Made by a program: the position numbers and the translations under genes | Source of the DNA: an uncultured Oscillibacter sp. | GTDB taxonomy: Bacteria; Bacillota; Clostridia; Oscillospirales; Oscillospiraceae | NCBI GenBank assembly: GCA_902490355.1 | Contig: CABUDN010000007.1 | Location: 1 to 34,466 of the forward strand | Length of the DNA: 34,466 nt | Direction: 5' to 3' | Part shown: positions 1 through 6,434 of the stretch, one piece after another | Layout: every line of letters begins with the position of its first letter | How positions within the stretch are numbered: position 1 is the stretch's first letter | Notes under the pieces: model-generated | Told to the model about the DNA's origin: nothing | Databases searched by the model: none | Seen by the model: only the letters and a program-made list of their open reading frames with translations

Positions 1-47
1 GACCACCGAGATCTACACTCTTTCCCTACACGACGCTCTTCCGATCT
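1..47 (+). other. Illumina sequencing adapter (artefact)
   Basis: The first 47 bases match the Illumina P5/TruSeq universal adapter, ending in the diagnostic ACGCTCTTCCGATCT. This is library DNA left on the contig end, not genome. Bases 48-72 after it cannot be assigned. The left boundary of the prophage is therefore an assembly break. Confidence 0.97.
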
Positions 48-72
48 ACATTCGTTCGATTGCATGATTAAG

Positions 73-101
73 AAAAAGCCGCCCGCCTGGGGCGGCTTTT
101 T
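73..101. terminator. Bidirectional rho-independent terminator
   Basis: A run of five A, then GCCGCCC, a 5-base loop, GGGCGGC and five T. The A and T tracts make it usable from both sides. It lies directly past the stop of the minus-strand lipoprotein gene and probably ends the lysogeny operon. The 24-base hairpin core recurs exactly at 846-869. Confidence 0.85.
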
Positions 102-106
102 GCTGA

Positions 107-802
107 TTACTCCAAACCTACCTGGAACTTCGAGTACAAAACAAAGTCATCAAATGATAACGTGGCCACACCATAGTCTGTGGTCCCCTGCCAAGTGTAA
201 TTTCGAATGCTTCCGGTATAACCGCCAGCTGATCCCACTTCGATGTCCAGGGTACCTTCGCCTCCAATGATCTCGACGCAATCAGAATACGTCATCCCAA
301 TAGAAAGCTGATTGTATTCTCCCAGGGTAATCCTGGGATCATTGGCCGCAGGATCTTCAGATGGAGTTGCGAACGCATTGAACTGAATGCCGCTTCCATA
401 ACCACTGCACAAGATTGCCTGGGTGGCGTCCCGCAGCTGAAAGCTCACTGCCTTTCCTTCGTAGCTTTCATCAGAAATAGTCTGACTTTCCATCATGGCC
501 GTTTCATATGCTGTGCAAAGGCTATCCCAGTTTTCTGGCTGGGTATTGATGTCCAGATCCGCACAGTCAACGTATACCTCAAAACGATTCTGACGTTCTC
601 TTACCGTAACGTCCGCCCCGGAGTGGACGGCACTGAATGGCGCAGCAAGATCTTCATATTCCGGCGTCTCTTCCTCTTCTGCCGGACTTCCCGAGGCATC
701 CTGCAGCTCTGGCTCAGGTGTTGCTGTGCCTTCATTGCTGACTTCCCCACAGCCAGACAGCAGCAGCATAGCAGCCAGGCAAATTCCAAAAAATCTCTTC
801 AT
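107..802 (-). CDS. Secreted lipoprotein, function unknown
   Basis: 231 aa. The N-terminus is a classic lipoprotein signal: MKRFFG, a hydrophobic stretch, then the lipobox LLSGC with Cys18 as the probable lipidated residue. An acidic Pro/Glu-rich linker (about residues 25-55) follows, then a globular domain I do not recognise. A GGGAG ribosome site stands about 9 bases before the ATG. The product should be anchored on the outer face of the membrane. It is the last gene of the minus-strand operon that begins with the repressor, so it may be made in the lysogen. Phage lipoproteins in this position often change the host surface or block superinfection, but that role is inference. A copy of the dispersed palindrome lies just upstream of its ribosome site. 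Confidence 0.8.
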   Translation of the reverse strand: MKRFFGICLAAMLLLSGCGEVSNEGTATPEPELQDASGSPAEEEETPEYEDLAAPFSAVHSGADVTVRERQNRFEVYVDCADLDINTQPENWDSLCTAYETAMMESQTISDESYEGKAVSFQLRDATQAILCSGYGSGIQFNAFATPSEDPAANDPRITLGEYNQLSIGMTYSDCVEIIGGEGTLDIEVGSAGGYTGSIRNYTWQGTTDYGVATLSFDDFVLYSKFQVGLE

Positions 803-819
803 CCCAAAACACTCCCACC

Positions 820-836
820 GTGTCCGAATCGGACAC
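820..836. repeat. Dispersed 17-bp palindrome, copy 1
   Basis: GTGTCCGAATCGGACAC, perfect inverted repeat with central A on the plus strand. It lies between the exonuclease and lipoprotein genes, about 9 bases upstream of the lipoprotein ribosome site. One of seven near-identical copies in the window. Confidence 0.95.
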
Positions 837-845
837 CGTTTTCCT

Positions 846-870
846 GCCGCCCGCCTGGGGCGGCTTTTTT
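846..870 (+). terminator. Rho-independent terminator, T-run on plus strand
   Basis: GCCGCCC, 5-base loop, GGGCGGC, then six T on the plus strand. The minus strand has no T-run, yet both flanking genes are on minus. It would block plus-strand transcription entering the exonuclease gene. The 24-base core is identical to that at 78-101. Confidence 0.7.
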
Positions 871-873
871 CTA

Positions 874-1848
874 TTATGTGGAAATAAATGCATCAATCAT
901 CTTAAAAAAGGCACTCTCGGACACAACATGAATATCCAGACCTTTCAATGCCATAGCTTCTGCTTTCTTCATTTTATTGGTTTTTCCATTCTTTACGGAA
1001 GCAACAAATTCACCGTTTCCAATTACAAGATAGTTTGTCTCTTTAGTCAGGCTATCTGCAGGAATTCCTCCCAATTTTGCAACATAAGCGAGAGCTTCCT
1101 TTCGTGGCATCCGCTCCAGTGTGCCTGTGAAAACCACGGTTTTTCCCCATATTGGGCTATCTTCATTTCCTTCACAAGAAACACCGGAAAGGCTTTCGAT
1201 ATATGCTGAATAAGTACTTGAGCTTTTATGCGAATTAAATTCTGCCAAAAATTCAGACTCGCTCTTCTCTGCTAAGATCCGCTCTCTCATATTCAGATAG
1301 CAATTTGCAGTTGTTTCACAGTCCGCAAGGGCTCGATGAGCCGAGGCCTGTGAGATCCCGCAAAACTTAGCAACGTCAGAAAGCCTGTAATGCGGATTCC
1401 CCGGGAAAGTCTTTCTCGCAATGCGAATCGTATTGATATAATCGTTTTTTATATCACCGAACCCATGATTTTCGAGAGCTTGTCCCAGGAACTTCATGTC
1501 AAACGGAATATTGTGCCCAATGATAATGGAGTCTCCAATAAAATCAAGAAATTCTGGAAGGACAGATCTGATATCTGGAGCTGTTTCCAGCATCTCATTT
1601 GTAATCCCGGTAAGATCAGCGATGAAGTCCGATACATAGACCTCAACATCGGAGCCAGTTTCAATATCGTAGAATGTGGAGAGTGGAGGTTTGACGAGTG
1701 TTTCGTAGGAACTCACTTGCATTCCATTTTCAAAACGGATTGCTGATATTTCAATGATATCGTCATTTTCAAAGTCAAGCCCAGTTGTCTCCAAGTCCAC
1801 AATGCAAAATGTAGTTGGTAAAGCAATAATACTTTTACCTGTTACCAT
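874..1848 (-). CDS. DEDDh 3'-5' exonuclease with C-terminal BRCT domain
   Basis: 324 aa. Residues 14-190 are a DnaQ/RNase T-like exonuclease: motif I CIVDLETTG (Asp18, Glu20), motif II GHNIPFD (Asp117), motif III with His171 and Asp176. Residues about 234-320 are a BRCT domain starting KTVVFTGTL, as in NAD-dependent ligase. The pairing resembles cellular proteins that combine a DnaQ-like nuclease with a BRCT domain and suggests trimming of DNA 3' ends at breaks or nicks. I chose the ATG at 1848 because GGGAGGGGG precedes it; the longer frame runs into the repressor gene. It lies in the repressor operon, so it is probably expressed in the lysogen. The gene is visibly more AT-rich than its neighbours, which hints at separate acquisition. 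Confidence 0.88.
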   Translation of the reverse strand: MVTGKSIIALPTTFCIVDLETTGLDFENDDIIEISAIRFENGMQVSSYETLVKPPLSTFYDIETGSDVEVYVSDFIADLTGITNEMLETAPDIRSVLPEFLDFIGDSIIIGHNIPFDMKFLGQALENHGFGDIKNDYINTIRIARKTFPGNPHYRLSDVAKFCGISQASAHRALADCETTANCYLNMRERILAEKSESEFLAEFNSHKSSSTYSAYIESLSGVSCEGNEDSPIWGKTVVFTGTLERMPRKEALAYVAKLGGIPADSLTKETNYLVIGNGEFVASVKNGKTNKMKKAEAMALKGLDIHVVSESAFFKMIDAFIST

Positions 1849-1879
1849 TTTTCTTTCCCCCTCCCGAGCTAAGGTCCAT

Positions 1880-1896
1880 GTGTCCGATTCTGACAC
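1880..1896. repeat. Dispersed 17-bp palindrome, copy 2
   Basis: GTGTCCGATTCTGACAC, one mismatch from perfect symmetry (right arm G to T). It fills the gap between the repressor stop codon (1898) and the exonuclease ribosome site. Confidence 0.95.
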
Positions 1897-1897
1897 A

Positions 1898-2500
1898 TTA
1901 AAATTTCCCGCGCAGCTCCACAACCTTACCGATGATATGGACAGGCTTGTCCAAAATTTCGGCAGGTGAAAAATGCTGTGCATCATATGCCGGATTATTG
2001 GGGATCAGCACCAGGCTCCCGTCCGGCTCTTTTTTTATGCGCTTGACCGTAGCGCTGTCTCCATTGACCATGACTACAGCCGTATCCCCGGTATCGGCGT
2101 CGTCCTGTTTGCGGACAATGACTACATCGCCCTCCCGGATACGGGGCTCCATGGAGCTGCCCTTGATCCGCAGGCCGAAGAAGTCGCCAGTGGCCGCCAG
2201 GGCCGCGTCGATCTCTTCATAGTCGACAATATCCTCTATTGCCTCAATGGGGATGCCGGCGGCAACGTCACCCAAAACGGGAATCCACTTGCCCCCTGTT
2301 GATGTCGGAGCAGCATTCCCATTGATTAGGACATCAATAGATGTTCCAAAAAGCAAGGAAATTTTTTGGAGCATATCAAAGTTTGGTTCGCTTTGACCTG
2401 TCTCATATTTTGCATACGTAGAACGGTCGATCCCCAAATGATCTGCAACATCCGCTTGGGTAAGGCCCATCTTTTTTCTGAAAACCTTCAATTGTTCCAT
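1898..2500 (-). CDS. CI/LexA-type phage repressor with S24 peptidase domain
   Basis: 200 aa. Residues 3-60 are an XRE helix-turn-helix (MGLTQADVADHLGID, then a recognition helix RSTYAKYE). Residues 72-200 are an S24 self-cleaving domain: cleavage site Ala81-Gly82 in DVAAGIP, nucleophile Ser116 in KGSSMEP, general base Lys153 in ATVKR. This architecture predicts a repressor that keeps the prophage silent and is inactivated through RecA after DNA damage. The start has AGAGGTG six bases upstream. Its promoter contains operator O1 in the spacer, so it should regulate itself. It heads the minus-strand operon with the exonuclease and lipoprotein. Confidence 0.93.
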   Translation of the reverse strand: MEQLKVFRKKMGLTQADVADHLGIDRSTYAKYETGQSEPNFDMLQKISLLFGTSIDVLINGNAAPTSTGGKWIPVLGDVAAGIPIEAIEDIVDYEEIDAALAATGDFFGLRIKGSSMEPRIREGDVVIVRKQDDADTGDTAVVMVNGDSATVKRIKKEPDGSLVLIPNNPAYDAQHFSPAEILDKPVHIIGKVVELRGKF

Positions 2501-2518
2501 AGCGTCACCTCTATGCCC

Positions 2519-2547
2519 ATTTTATGTGAAAAAAATTCACAATTCAA
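2519..2547 (-). promoter_or_regulatory. Repressor promoter PL with operator O1 in its spacer
   Basis: On the minus strand, -35 TTGAAT (2542-2547), a 17-base spacer and -10 TAAAAT (2519-2524). The spacer (2525-2541) is exactly operator O1, TGTGAAAAAAATTCACA as read on plus. Repressor bound there would cover both promoter boxes. Confidence 0.85.
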
Positions 2548-2551
2548 GCAA

Positions 2552-2568
2552 TGTGAAGAATCTCCACA
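2552..2568. promoter_or_regulatory. Operator O2
   Basis: TGTGAAGAATCTCCACA, one arm mismatch from the consensus TGTGAAGAATCTTCACA. It sits between the two divergent promoters, with its centre 27 bases from O1 and 30 from O3. Confidence 0.85.
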
Positions 2569-2575
2569 AATTCTC

Positions 2576-2604
2576 TTGACATGTGAAAAAATATCACATA
2601 TAAT
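2576..2604 (+). promoter_or_regulatory. Early promoter PR with operator O3 in its spacer
   Basis: Consensus sigma-70/SigA promoter: TTGACA (2576-2581), 17-base spacer, TATAAT (2599-2604). The spacer (2582-2598) is exactly operator O3, TGTGAAAAAATATCACA. It drives the Cro-like gene at 2651 and probably the whole early region. Confidence 0.9.
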
Positions 2605-2610
2605 TCTAGG

Positions 2611-2627
2611 CGTGAAGAATCTTCACA
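2611..2627. promoter_or_regulatory. Operator O4
   Basis: CGTGAAGAATCTTCACA, a nearly perfect palindrome overlapping the expected start point of PR. Its centre is 29 bases from that of O3, about the same face of the helix as the other three sites. Confidence 0.85.
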
Positions 2628-2650
2628 ATCAACCAGAAAGGAGGCGCTCT

Positions 2651-2851
2651 ATGGAGATTCGGAGATTACGCACTCAGGCGAATCTTACGCAAATGGAAGT
2701 AGCCACGGCTATGCAGGTAGACCGGTCAACCGTTTCTTACTGGGAGCGCGGCATTGCAATGCCAAGAGCTGAGCAATTGCCGAAGTTAGCAGACCTGTTC
2801 GGCTGTACCATTGACGCCCTGTTTGGCAGGGAGTCCAAAGACACCGCATGA
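2651..2851 (+). CDS. Cro-like XRE helix-turn-helix regulator
   Basis: 66 aa, consisting of little but an XRE helix-turn-helix: MEIRRLRTQANLTQMEVATA, then a recognition helix VDRSTVSYWERG and the closing LADLFGCTIDALF. It is the first gene after PR, with a strong AAAGGAGG 8 bases before the ATG. The longer open frame beginning at 2366 would run through the operators and is rejected. Position and size fit a Cro protein that competes with the repressor at O1-O4 to favour lytic growth. The role follows from gene order; operator binding is not shown. Confidence 0.88.
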   Translation: MEIRRLRTQANLTQMEVATAMQVDRSTVSYWERGIAMPRAEQLPKLADLFGCTIDALFGRESKDTA

Positions 2852-2867
2852 GAGAAAGGAGTAATCC

Positions 2868-3125
2868 ATGTTGACCTTTTGTGATTTGGAAGCCATGGAG
2901 CGGGAGACGATCAGTCCCAGCGAGGCTGCTGAGATCATCGGCTGCAATCCACAGTTTATCCGCATTCAGGCCCGACAGGACCGTAAGGCGCTGGGCTTTC
3001 CGGTGATTGTGATGGGCCACCGTGTCCGCATCCCCCGGCGTGCGTTTCTCGCATTCCTGCGGGGTGATCTACAAGATAACCATACCACGGAGGGAGATGA
3101 TTGCCCATGCCGGGAAATGGCATAG
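2868..3125 (+). CDS. Small helix-turn-helix DNA-binding protein (excisionase-like)
   Basis: 85 aa. Residues 14-62 resemble an excisionase/MerR-type winged helix: ISPSEAAEIIGCNPQFIRI, then a basic wing VIVMGHRVRIPRRAFLAFL. An AAGGAG site precedes the ATG. It follows the Cro-like gene by 16 bases and overlaps the next gene by 19, so it belongs to the early operon. It could be an excisionase or an early regulator; with the integrase missing from the window, the choice is open. Confidence 0.7.
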   Translation: MLTFCDLEAMERETISPSEAAEIIGCNPQFIRIQARQDRKALGFPVIVMGHRVRIPRRAFLAFLRGDLQDNHTTEGDDCPCREMA

Positions 3126-3742
3126 AGGTCTATCGGATCTGCCGGGAGCAGGCCGGATATACCCAAGAAAGCGCAGCAGAACGACTCCCCTGCTCTGTTC
3201 GGCAGCTGGCCCGGTATGAGAGCGGAGAGGCTCCGGTACCGGACGACATTGCCTATCAGATGGTGGTACTCTACGACAGTCAACTGCTGGCAGTACAACA
3301 TCTTCGGCTGGTGAGCCACGTGGCCGCCGACGTGTTGCCGCCAGTGGTGGTTCTGGATCTCCCGAGAGCGGCGATCCGCATTATCAACCAGGTCCGTCGA
3401 TTTGCCGAGCGGCACCGGGAACAGGAGCTGCTGGACATCGCCGAAGACGGCGTGATCTCTCCCGATGAGCGGCCGCTGTTTGATGAGATTATGGCGGAGC
3501 TGCGAGAGATCGTCCGGGCAATCATGGAGCTGGGGATCAGTGAGTCCATACCTCCCAGACGTCAGCCGCGCCCAAAAACGCGCCTTGTCGTAGGCATAAA
3601 AAAAGAACGCCCCGAGGCTGCCACCTCGAAGCGTTCGGTCCGGGGACTTGCGTCCGCGAACAACAGCAAAGTTATACTATCACACTTTGCCCGGAAATGC
3701 AAGCCCCACACTGCTGTCAGGGAGGGGGTGACTCTTCCATGA
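3107..3742 (+). CDS. XRE-family DNA-binding protein with unusual C-terminal tail
   Basis: 211 aa. Residues 1-60 form an XRE helix-turn-helix (ICREQAGYTQESAAERL, then CSVRQLARYESG). A helical region to about residue 150 includes a stretch rich in Glu and Arg. I chose ATG 3107, ten bases after GGAGGGAG; TTG at 3101 is too close to it. The last 45-50 residues are basic and low in hydrophobics, and are encoded across a small-RNA gene on the other strand (3598-3667) and its promoter, so this tail may not be under protein-level selection. The stop overlaps the start of the small peptide gene at 3739 (ATGA). Function beyond probable DNA binding is unknown. Confidence 0.65.
   Translation: MPGNGIEVYRICREQAGYTQESAAERLPCSVRQLARYESGEAPVPDDIAYQMVVLYDSQLLAVQHLRLVSHVAADVLPPVVVLDLPRAAIRIINQVRRFAERHREQELLDIAEDGVISPDERPLFDEIMAELREIVRAIMELGISESIPPRRQPRPKTRLVVGIKKERPEAATSKRSVRGLASANNSKVILSHFARKCKPHTAVREGVTLP
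3598..3667 (-). ncRNA. Candidate small RNA, possible type I antitoxin
   Basis: Minus-strand RNA predicted from a promoter at 3674-3702 and a strong terminator. The hairpin is GAACGC/GCGTTC (3605-3610/3631-3636) with inner CGAGG/CCTCG, followed on minus by seven T (3604-3598). Expected length is about 70 nt; the 5' end is estimated from the promoter. It is antisense to the end of the upstream XRE gene and to any read-through mRNA of the small peptide at 3739. I found no long complementarity to the peptide's own leader outside this overlap. Confidence 0.55.
3674..3702 (-). promoter_or_regulatory. Promoter for the minus-strand small RNA
   Basis: On the minus strand TTGCAT (3697-3702), a 17-base spacer, then TAGTAT (3674-3679). 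A weaker plus-strand promoter overlaps its -10: TTGCGT (3648-3653) and TATACT (3673-3678), spacer 19, which could start an mRNA for the peptide at 3739. Confidence 0.55.
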
Positions 3743-3834
3743 TGACAGGTTGGGAATTTATTTTCGTTCTGCTGGGGGTCTGCACGGCTACCAGCGGCCT
3801 TTTCCGGGCGATAGACAAGATTGAGGGGAGATGA
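3739..3834 (+). CDS. 31-aa hydrophobic peptide, possible holin-like toxin
   Basis: 31 aa. After MMTGWE comes a hydrophobic stretch FIFVLLGVCTATSGLF, then a charged tail RAIDKIEGR. This plan (one membrane helix plus charged C-terminus, 30 aa) is that of Gram-positive type I toxins such as TxpA or holin-like toxins, though the helix is short. A very strong GGAGGGGG stands about 10 bases upstream; the second ATG at 3742 is also possible. A small RNA on the opposite strand lies just upstream. Toxicity is inference; it could equally be a small membrane protein of the early operon. Confidence 0.5.
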   Translation: MMTGWEFIFVLLGVCTATSGLFRAIDKIEGR

Positions 3835-3838
3835 GGGC

Positions 3839-4030
3839 ATGGTATCGGAGGAGCGAATCGCGTTATTGGATTTTTGGTGGGATGTCGAGAACCCGGATGA
3901 CCCGGAGTCCATGGCGTGGCGGGACGAGCTGACCGCCGAGGAGCTGGCACTGGTAGAGTCCTGGGATGAGAAGTATTGCAGCGCCATCGGTATGCTTGCC
4001 ATGGATATTTTGGGGCTTGAGGAGCGGTGA
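3839..4030 (+). CDS. Small acidic protein, unknown function
   Basis: 63 aa, strongly acidic and Trp-rich near the N-terminus (LLDFWWDVENPD), with two predicted helices around ELTAEELALVESWDEKY and IGMLAMDILG. I chose ATG 3839 over the in-frame TTG at 3821 because GAGGGGAGATGAGG lies between them. It sits four bases after the small peptide gene and four bases before the replication gene. No family is recognised. Confidence 0.65.
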   Translation: MVSEERIALLDFWWDVENPDDPESMAWRDELTAEELALVESWDEKYCSAIGMLAMDILGLEER

Positions 4031-4034
4031 TTTT

Positions 4035-4817
4035 ATGGGCGAGAGCATGGTGCGGTCCGGGAGACGGGAGAGCTTTACCGTTCTGTATAACTCCATGATT
4101 ACGGACAAGCGGCTGAGTCTCAAGGCAAAGGGATTGTTTGCAGTGATGATGTCCCGGCCGGAAGGCTGGGAGTTCAGTGTCAGCGGTCTTGCTGCATTTA
4201 CCGGGGTGGGGAAAGACGCCATCCGGAACACGCTTGCCGAGCTGGAAACCGTGGGCTATCTCATCCGGGAACAGTCCCACCAGGGCAATGGAACATTTGG
4301 CGGCAACGTCTACATTTTGCAGGACGTGGCTCCACCGTTGTCCGGAAAACCCGACAACGGTGAAGTACCGTTGTCGGGAAATACCGATGACGGGGAAAAC
4401 CGTCAACAGGAAAACCCGTTGTCGGGAAACCCGACACAAAGAAATAAAGACTTAAAGAATCATATACCCCCTAAAGCCCCCCAAAGGGGGCAGTGCGGGA
4501 AACGGGAACCCAAGGAGACCGCCGACTGGAAGCCGGAGCGCTTCGAGGCGTTCTGGAAGTTCTACCGCAAGAATGTCCGGAGCGAGGACCGGCAAGCTGC
4601 CATTCGGGCCTGGGACAAGCTCACTCCCGATGACGCCCTGATCGCCCGGATCGGCCGGGCGCTGGAAAAGCAGATCGCCTCCGAGAGCTGGCAGGCTGGT
4701 ATCGGTAAACCCTACGCCAGTACATACCTCAACCGGCGCCGCTGGGAGGACGTGGAGGACCTGCCTGCACCGTCTGCCCCGCCGAAAGCCGAGAGGAGGG
4801 TCTACGGATGGGAATGA
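4035..4817 (+). CDS. Phage replication initiator (helix-turn-helix/DnaD-like)
   Basis: 260 aa. Residues about 15-90 form a winged helix like that of phage Rep/DnaD-type initiators (SLKAKGLFAVMMSRPEGW, then TGVGKDAIRNTLAELETVGY). Residues 100-136 are a low-complexity repeat of PLSGN/K units encoded by the iteron-like DNA at 4335-4440. Residues 165-245 form a DnaD-like or primosomal C-terminal domain (FWKFYRKNVR, AIRAWDKLTPDD, YASTYLNRRRWED). The start is ATG 4035 after GAGGAG. It is followed, with a 10-base overlap, by DnaB, so it likely binds the origin inside its own gene and loads the helicase. Origin binding is inferred from the lambda O precedent. Confidence 0.82.
   Translation: MGESMVRSGRRESFTVLYNSMITDKRLSLKAKGLFAVMMSRPEGWEFSVSGLAAFTGVGKDAIRNTLAELETVGYLIREQSHQGNGTFGGNVYILQDVAPPLSGKPDNGEVPLSGNTDDGENRQQENPLSGNPTQRNKDLKNHIPPKAPQRGQCGKREPKETADWKPERFEAFWKFYRKNVRSEDRQAAIRAWDKLTPDDALIARIGRALEKQIASESWQAGIGKPYASTYLNRRRWEDVEDLPAPSAPPKAERRVYGWE
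4335..4440. repeat. Iteron-like repeats in the initiator gene, candidate origin
   Basis: Units related to CCGTTGTCGGGAAAACC occur about five times, some diverged, with inverted copies CCCGACAACGG (4350-4360) and CCCGACACAAAG. An AT-rich stretch follows at 4440-4468. The placement inside an initiator gene upstream of dnaB is like the lambda O origin. Confidence 0.6.
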
Positions 4818-6208
4818 GCAGTCAGGACAAGCTGGACCATCAACTGGACGCGGAGCGTGCCGTCGTTGGCTCCATGCTCATTGACCCGAAGATTGTGCGC
4901 GATGTTTTGACCACAGTGGATGCGCAGGACTTCTTCAACCCGGCCAACCGGCTCATCTACCAGACCGCCCGGGCATTGTTCCGCGCCGGCAGCCCGGTGG
5001 ACGCGGTGGCCATCCGGGACCGGATCGGCCCGGACTACAACGGCTACATGATGGAGCTCATGGAGATCACGCCTACCAGTGCCAACTGGCGGGAGTATGC
5101 CGCCATGATGCACCAGCAGGCAACGCTGCAGCGCGTCCGTGATCTGGCGGACAAGCTGCAGCAGGCCATCACCCTGGATGATTGCCGCCCCCTGTGCGCA
5201 GATCTGGGGCAGCTGCTCTCCGACGGCCGCAGGAGGGATGCCTGGACCATGCGGGAGATGCTGGACGACTTTTTTGCCGCCCAGGACCCGGAGGCTGCGG
5301 CTCCGGAATACGTTTCTTTCGGATTCCCGGCTGTGGACAAGGGGGCCTTCACGGAGCTCGGGGACGTGGTGATTCTCGGCGGCTACCCGTCCGACGGCAA
5401 GACGGCCCTGGCCCTTATGATGGCGTATCACATGGCAGACCGGTACAAGGTGGGTTTTTTCTCCCTGGAGACCGGCAAGCGCAAGGTCCGGGACCGTGTG
5501 GTCAGTCATGTGGCTCAGATCAGCGCCCAGGACATCAAGCTGCGCACTCTTTCGGAGGAGGACTGGTCGGCACTGGCGGCCAAATCTGCCGATATGGCAA
5601 AGCGGGATCTCACGGTACTGCAGGCTTCCGGCATGACGGCCACGGAGATCCAGGCCACCAGTCAGGCCTATGGATTCCAGGTGGTGTTTATTGACTACGT
5701 CCAGCTGGTGGTGCCGGAGTCTGACCGGCGGGCCAACCGACAGGAGCAAATGGCCGGTGTCTCTATGGCGCTGCACACCTTTGCCCAAACCACCGGAACG
5801 CTGGTGGTGGAGCTGGCACAGCTGACCCGCCAGGATCGCGCCGGCGGCTGGCGGGAACCGGACATGCACGACCTCAAGGAGTCCGGCCAATTTGAGCAGG
5901 ACGCTGATATGATCGTCCTTCTTTTCCGGCCAAACCCCAAGGACGAGGATCTGGATCAGGAGAAAAACCGCATCCTCAAGATTGCGAAAAACAAGGAGTA
6001 TAAGCGGGGACGCTGGCCGCTGTACTTTGACGGAGATACCCAGACGTTTTCTGTGGTGACGGATGATACCGGACGCCAAGTCATGCGGCAGATGGTGAAC
6101 GCCGGCAAGAAGGCAAAAGCAAAAAATCGGGCAGAGGCGCCGGGCCAGCAGCGGATCGGGGAGATCGTGGAGCTGCCGGAGTCCGAGGCCAAGGGCCTGC
6201 CGTTTTAG
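4808..6208 (+). CDS. dnaB: Replicative DNA helicase, DnaB family
   Basis: 466 aa. Residues 8-115 are the DnaB N-terminal domain (DAERAVVGSML). Residues 165-440 are the RecA-like helicase core: Walker A GGYPSDGKTA (191-200), Walker B VVFIDYVQLV, sensor segment VELAQLTRQ, and the DnaB motif DLKESGQFEQDADMI. Length and motifs are complete. AGGAGGG is placed nine bases before ATG 4808; the in-frame ATG 4814 is also possible. It unwinds DNA at the phage fork as a hexamer and is probably loaded by the initiator encoded just upstream, whose gene it overlaps. Confidence 0.95.
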   Translation: MGMSSQDKLDHQLDAERAVVGSMLIDPKIVRDVLTTVDAQDFFNPANRLIYQTARALFRAGSPVDAVAIRDRIGPDYNGYMMELMEITPTSANWREYAAMMHQQATLQRVRDLADKLQQAITLDDCRPLCADLGQLLSDGRRRDAWTMREMLDDFFAAQDPEAAAPEYVSFGFPAVDKGAFTELGDVVILGGYPSDGKTALALMMAYHMADRYKVGFFSLETGKRKVRDRVVSHVAQISAQDIKLRTLSEEDWSALAAKSADMAKRDLTVLQASGMTATEIQATSQAYGFQVVFIDYVQLVVPESDRRANRQEQMAGVSMALHTFAQTTGTLVVELAQLTRQDRAGGWREPDMHDLKESGQFEQDADMIVLLFRPNPKDEDLDQEKNRILKIAKNKEYKRGRWPLYFDGDTQTFSVVTDDTGRQVMRQMVNAGKKAKAKNRAEAPGQQRIGEIVELPESEAKGLPF

Positions 6209-6217
6209 GAGGATACC

Positions 6218-6427
6218 ATGCAGATCGGAGATCGTCTGTGCCTCGTTCCCACCGTGATTGGCGGGAAGGATTTGATTGACACAGGCCCCCAGCCCTGCCG
6301 AGTGGTGTACATCCATCCGCAGTGGCGCTTTTTTACCGTTGAGTTTCGCAACGCCATTACTGGTGAGACCTGGCGGGAAGTGATGTATTTTACAGATCGC
6401 GGCGGAGAGATCCGCCGGAAGGAGTAA
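6218..6427 (+). CDS. Small conserved-type phage protein, unknown
   Basis: 69 aa, probably a small beta barrel: alternating hydrophobic strands (GDRLCLVPTVI, PCRVVYIHPQWRFFTVEFR, REVMYFTDR). TAGGAGGA precedes the ATG. It lies between dnaB and parA with short gaps, in the same operon. No function can be assigned. Confidence 0.65.
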   Translation: MQIGDRLCLVPTVIGGKDLIDTGPQPCRVVYIHPQWRFFTVEFRNAITGETWREVMYFTDRGGEIRRKE

Positions 6428-6434
6428 CAAACAT

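Noticed and set aside
820..836. Palindrome as a LexA SOS box
   Set aside because: It does not resemble the known Gram-positive SOS box (GAAC-N4-GTTC type).
3598..3834. Long antisense pairing between the small RNA and the peptide leader
   Set aside because: I searched for shared segments and found only short, bulged matches; the type I label therefore stays tentative.
4335..4440. CRISPR array
   Set aside because: Repeats are short, diverged, partly inverted and translated in the initiator; no regular spacers.
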